Assembly: GCA_020719895.1 (NCBI GenBank)
Contig: DYPM01000078.1
Span: forward strand, 1 to 8,887
Source: Sulfurovum sp.
GTDB taxonomy: Bacteria; Campylobacterota; Campylobacteria; Campylobacterales; Sulfurovaceae
Direction: 5' to 3'
Length of the DNA stretch: 8,887 nt
Notes under the pieces: generated by a model
Told to the model about the DNA's origin: nothing
Seen by the model: the letters and a program-made list of their open reading frames with translations, nothing else
Database searches by the model: none
Shown: positions 6,020 to 8,887 of the stretch, piece by piece
Position numbering within the stretch: position 1 is the stretch's first letter
Layout of the letters: each line of letters starts with the position of its first letter
Made by a program: the position numbers and the translations under genes

Positions 6020-7315
6020 TTAAGTTATCCAATCTATAATCTGTGCACTTACTTTATCCCAATCAAACTTTTTGGATTGTTCCTTTTGGTATTCGATATA
6101 TTTTTGCTTATCAAAAGATTTTGTGAAAAGAACTTTTTCCATAAGAGCATTCAACTCATGAAAATCCAAAGGATTTTGTAAATATATTCCTTGCGGTCCA
6201 AGCACTTCCGGCATTGATGAATTTCCAGAAGCAATAGCAGGAGTACCCAATACCATGCTTTCCAATAGCGGAAGACCAAAACCTTCGTAAAGACTTGGGT
6301 AAACAAACAGATCGGCATTTTCCAATAAAACAAAAACCTCTGTCCGCTCAATATGGCCGGTTATCAACAGACGGGTTTTTACAGGCTCCGAAAGGGATTG
6401 GATAAAATTTTCAAAGTCGTAATCCCAGCCTTTTTTACCTACAATCACGAGTTTGTATTCTGGATGCGATTGCGAAAATATTTCAAATGCCTTAATTAAT
6501 GTCCTAATATTTTTTCGAGGTTCTATTGTTCCCAAACCCATAATATACGGTTTGTTAATGGTAAATTTTTCCAGAACCGGCAAAGCAGATTTACCTCGTT
6601 CCTTCTCAATATAATCCTGTAACCGAAAATCTATTCCATTGTACACAGTAACGATCCGGGAAGGATCAACATGCGGAAAGAAATTCAGAAAATCTTTCCT
6701 GGTTTGTTCGGAAATAGAGAGGAAGGTAATTTCCTTTTCAAGTTTTTTTCCTGTAGTATTCTCAAAAAGCAACCGGATATACTTGCTATGCCCCTGAACA
6801 TGTACTTCTGGTTTTGTAAAATTTGTGAGATCATAGACAATCATTGCTTTGGGAACACCTGGCAAAATCCAATCAGAAAAACTGATGATCTGGAAAAAGT
6901 GATCAGGATAAAAGTGGGCTTGAAGTTTTAGCAGAAGCATTTTTGGCGTAAATAAATACAGTAGAAGCTTGCGCATAAAAACAATAAAAACAAAAAATGG
7001 CGAAAGTGATTTTTGAGATGCCGAGGATTCTACAACAGGTGGTATCTCGGACCCCAGGGAACCGTCCCGAGAAGTCTTTTTGCGAGCCCGCCAAAGTATT
7101 TGCAGAAAGGCAACAATAGGATTCTGCAAAGCTAAAAATTTTTCGTTTTGAAATTCGTAGGGAATATTTGACGTCTTTTTTTGGACAACGAGTAAAAGCT
7201 TCCAATCTGGTGAAAGCTTTGATTTTAAACTTGTAAGAATGTTTATTTCATAATTTTTAACGCCGGCTTCCAGTTCATTAAGAGCCTCTGCATCAAAGAG
7301 AATAGTCTTCTTCAT
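6020..7315 (-). CDS. GT4 family glycosyltransferase with a long N-domain insertion
   Basis: This 431-aa GT-B fold protein belongs to family GT4. The C-terminal half is canonical: FLSISEQTRKDFLNFF (198-213), VYNGIDF (224-230), GLGTIEPRKNIRTLIKAF (260-277) with R267 and K268 at the donor-phosphate site, IVGKKGWDYD (291-300), and YEGFGLPLLE (343-352) with the E-x7-E pair E344/E352. This resembles the mannosyltransferase-like group that also includes the 362-aa enzyme of this run. It is about 50-70 residues longer than the other three GT4 proteins here. Much of the excess is at residues 76-135: a basic and serine-rich stretch followed by a very hydrophobic, Leu/Phe-rich segment (105-130) that could bind or enter the membrane. 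An in-frame TGA lies nine bases upstream of the ATG, which fixes the start; no Shine-Dalgarno site is evident. It is separated from the downstream ABC gene by the 223-bp gap, so co-transcription is likely but not certain. Confidence 0.92.
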   Translation of the reverse strand: MKKTILFDAEALNELEAGVKNYEINILTSLKSKLSPDWKLLLVVQKKTSNIPYEFQNEKFLALQNPIVAFLQILWRARKKTSRDGSLGSEIPPVVESSASQKSLSPFFVFIVFMRKLLLYLFTPKMLLLKLQAHFYPDHFFQIISFSDWILPGVPKAMIVYDLTNFTKPEVHVQGHSKYIRLLFENTTGKKLEKEITFLSISEQTRKDFLNFFPHVDPSRIVTVYNGIDFRLQDYIEKERGKSALPVLEKFTINKPYIMGLGTIEPRKNIRTLIKAFEIFSQSHPEYKLVIVGKKGWDYDFENFIQSLSEPVKTRLLITGHIERTEVFVLLENADLFVYPSLYEGFGLPLLESMVLGTPAIASGNSSMPEVLGPQGIYLQNPLDFHELNALMEKVLFTKSFDKQKYIEYQKEQSKKFDWDKVSAQIIDWIT

Positions 7316-7392
7316 GTAAGGTCACAGTTAGAAATCCTGTTCACCATGTAAAATTTTCTTTTCAATCTCTCTTAAAAAAAATATATCGTCAT
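7316..7392. promoter_or_regulatory. Divergent spacer between GT4 and the small-protein operon
   Basis: This 77-bp A+T-rich spacer must hold the promoters of both flanking transcription units, because the two genes diverge. A TGTAAAAT at 7347-7354 could be a -10 element for the plus strand but has no matching -35 element at the right distance. Neither gene has a Shine-Dalgarno site here, which leaves room for leaderless or poorly initiated transcripts. No operator-like palindrome was seen. Confidence 0.35.
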
Positions 7393-7773
7393 ATGTTCAA
7401 ACCGCAAAAGGGAAACAAGAAAGTTGTTGAATTTTCCGTCCCTGGGGCAAATCAAATATACAAACAAATAGAAGCCTCTCTTGCCAAAAGAAACTATGAT
7501 AAGCATCTTGTCCAAGAGCATAAAAATGCAAAAGGGTTTTACGAAACACCTGTAACAAATAGTTTCATTTGGGAAATGTATAACCGCTCCCCAAGATACA
7601 CTTTTAACAGCATTCTAATTTTAAGGCTTCTTCCTTTTCTGAAACCCTTAGTGCGCAAAATCATCTACATCCTATGGCGCTTTGATTCCGCGTTGAACAA
7701 AAACAGGCACCAGGCTTTTTCCCTTTTAATAAACACCATGAACCATAAAGATTTGGAGAAAGGAAACAAATGA
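7393..7773 (+). CDS. Small protein of unknown function, coupled to GT4 gene
   Basis: I do not recognise this 126-aa protein with certainty. It is supported as a gene by its 4-bp ATGA overlap with the following GT4 gene and by plausible protein composition. Residues 1-50 are basic and polar. Residues 56-66 include SFIWEMYN, and residues 72-98 form a hydrophobic and basic stretch (LILRLLPFLKPLVRKIIYIL and W95), probably a membrane-surface helix. It ends with RHQAFSLLIN (105-114) and a charged tail. A pattern of basic-hydrophobic helix followed by Q-x-x-F-S/N is one I associate with the region before the catalytic domain in some methyltransferases and glycosyltransferases of O-antigen clusters. 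This could therefore be a free-standing version, perhaps anchoring the GT4 partner; that is inference. No Shine-Dalgarno site precedes the ATG, so the true start could be further inside. It diverges from the 431-aa GT4 gene across a 77-bp spacer. Confidence 0.72.
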   Translation: MFKPQKGNKKVVEFSVPGANQIYKQIEASLAKRNYDKHLVQEHKNAKGFYETPVTNSFIWEMYNRSPRYTFNSILILRLLPFLKPLVRKIIYILWRFDSALNKNRHQAFSLLINTMNHKDLEKGNK

Positions 7774-8852
7774 AAGCGTCCCGAATTGTCCAAGTTGTCG
7801 TTTCATTACAGCAGGGAGATGCTATTGGCAATGAGACATTTGCACTCCACGAAATCTTCAAAAGCCACTCCATTCCCAACGAAATTGTTTTTCTCGAAAA
7901 TAAAGGAAAAGTTTTTGATACAAAATATATCCGCACAGGTAAACAGGTTGACGGGTTCAAATTTTTAGAATCCGATTTAATAATTATTCATGAATCAATG
8001 GGGAATAAAAAACTTCATGAAATTCGTAACCTTCCCAATGCAAAAATAAATCGCTATCACAACATTACCCCAGGAAAATATTTTCAGCGGTACAGAGCAG
8101 ATCTTGCCCACTTGGGACTTGACCAGGGACGACGTGATATTATGGCTGCCAGCAAAAACTATTCACTGGCAATTGCGGATTCAAATTTTAATGCACAGGA
8201 ACTGCTCGCTGGTGGTTACACAAAAATAAAGGTTATTCCGGTTTTTATACCTTTCCAGAGGTTCAGTAAAGTGAAGGAGCTTGCAAACCATACTCAGCAC
8301 AAAAAGCGAAAAACCAAGCGAATACTCTTTGTTGGTCGACTGGTACCAAATAAAAAAGTAGAAGACTTAATTAGACTCTTTCAACTATATCATTCTGTTG
8401 TTAACAAAAATTCGGAACTTCTCATTGTTGGCCAACCGCATTTTGATCTCTATTTCACAGAACTTACATCGCTTGTACAAACATATAAGCTGGAAGAAAA
8501 AGTTATTTTTAAAAGATTTGTTTCCGACAAAGAACTTGCCAAACTGTACTCAGAGTCTGATGTTTTTATTACCATGAGCGAACACGAAGGCTTTTGCGTT
8601 CCCGTTGTAGAGGCTATGTATATGGGTTTGCCGGTTATGGCAAGATCAGACACGGCAACCGGGGAAACCCTGGGCGAATCCGGAATAAAAATTAAATCAT
8701 TGGATTATGATATGATTGCAGAGACAATCAACGAAGTGGTGAATAACAATGACTTTCGCCAGGCTCTGGTCGATACACAGTTTTTACGGTTAAAAGAATT
8801 TGAGCACGAAAAAATTGAACAGCAATGGTTGAAAGCGATAGCGGAGTTTTAG
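7770..8852 (+). CDS. GT4 family glycosyltransferase (GDAIGNE / YHNITPG type)
   Basis: This is a 360-aa GT-B fold glycosyltransferase of family GT4, typical in length. The N-terminal domain has QQGDAIGNETFAL (14-26) at the donor-loop position and RYHNITPGKYF (95-105), a pair typical of one subgroup found in polysaccharide clusters. ADSNFNAQEL (136-145) follows. The C-terminal domain starts with RILFVGRLVPNKKVEDLIRLF (184-204), where R190 and K195 or K196 occupy the phosphate-binding positions. EHEGFCVPVVEAM (271-283) contains the E-x7-E pair E273/E281. The acceptor and donor sugars cannot be predicted. AAGGA (7760-7764) five bases before the ATG is the best Shine-Dalgarno site in the window, and the start overlaps the stop of the 126-aa gene by four bases, so translation is probably coupled. 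It ends with TAG and is followed by 35 bp to the window edge. Confidence 0.93.
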   Translation: MKASRIVQVVVSLQQGDAIGNETFALHEIFKSHSIPNEIVFLENKGKVFDTKYIRTGKQVDGFKFLESDLIIIHESMGNKKLHEIRNLPNAKINRYHNITPGKYFQRYRADLAHLGLDQGRRDIMAASKNYSLAIADSNFNAQELLAGGYTKIKVIPVFIPFQRFSKVKELANHTQHKKRKTKRILFVGRLVPNKKVEDLIRLFQLYHSVVNKNSELLIVGQPHFDLYFTELTSLVQTYKLEEKVIFKRFVSDKELAKLYSESDVFITMSEHEGFCVPVVEAMYMGLPVMARSDTATGETLGESGIKIKSLDYDMIAETINEVVNNNDFRQALVDTQFLRLKEFEHEKIEQQWLKAIAEF

Positions 8853-8887
8853 GGGGAGTTGATTAGCTGCTATAAGTGTGGAACAAG

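Noticed and set aside
7661..7960. 99-codon minus-strand frame
   Set aside because: It is antisense to the coupled small-protein and GT4 genes, which have motif and overlap support; its protein shows no recognisable motif.
8853..8887. GGGGGAG (8852-8858) followed by TTG or GTG as the start of a further plus-strand gene
   Set aside because: The spacing to TTG is zero and to GTG is too long, and only about 30 bases remain before the window edge, so no gene can be supported.
1..8887. CRISPR arrays, tRNA or rRNA genes, transposases
   Set aside because: No regularly spaced repeats, no T-loop or clover-leaf sequence and no transposase motif were seen in a reading of both strands by eye.

Overview
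The window is a dense bacterial surface-glycan locus of low G+C coding sequence. It holds eight genes: one GT2 glycosyltransferase fused to a GtrA membrane domain, four separate GT4 (GT-B fold) glycosyltransferases, one full-length ABC exporter resembling the lipid-linked oligosaccharide flippase PglK, one partial polytopic membrane protein of the DUF2079 type, and one small protein of unknown function. I see no tRNA, rRNA, CRISPR array, transposase or phage gene. The organism cannot be identified with confidence. A-rich, low G+C coding sequence, poor Shine-Dalgarno sites in front of several genes, and a small intergenic element resembling the CCCTGAGCG...GTCGA.GGG palindromes that I recall from many environmental genomes fit an uncultured bacterium. 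A Patescibacteria-like lineage is one possibility, but this is a weak inference.

Layout. Positions 1-608 (minus) are the N-terminal 202 codons of a DUF2079-like protein that leaves the window. A 70-bp divergent spacer separates it from the GT2-GtrA gene (679-1806, plus). That gene converges on, and overlaps by 19 bp, a minus-strand run read in the order GT4 (7315-6020), PglK-like ABC exporter (5796-4045), GT4 (4042-2954), GT4 (2900-1788). The ABC and second GT4 genes lie 2 bp apart and look translationally coupled. A 223-bp gap (5797-6019) inside the run contains a G+C-rich, inverted-repeat-rich island. From 7393 a plus-strand pair begins: a 126-aa unknown protein and a GT4 gene that overlap by 4 bp (ATGA).

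How the genes may work together (inference from family knowledge). The GT4 enzymes would extend a glycan on a polyprenyl lipid at the cytoplasmic face, and the ABC protein would flip the lipid-linked glycan. The GT2-GtrA protein would make a polyprenyl-phosphate sugar. The divergent DUF2079 protein, a possible GT-C-like enzyme, could use that sugar on the outer face. No oligosaccharyltransferase, ligase, polymerase or initiating phosphoglycosyl transferase is visible, so the final acceptor is unknown.

Nothing here is a demonstrably new system. The points most worth checking are the DUF2079/GT2-GtrA divergent pair, the small protein coupled to a GT4 gene, and the structured island at 5910-6018.
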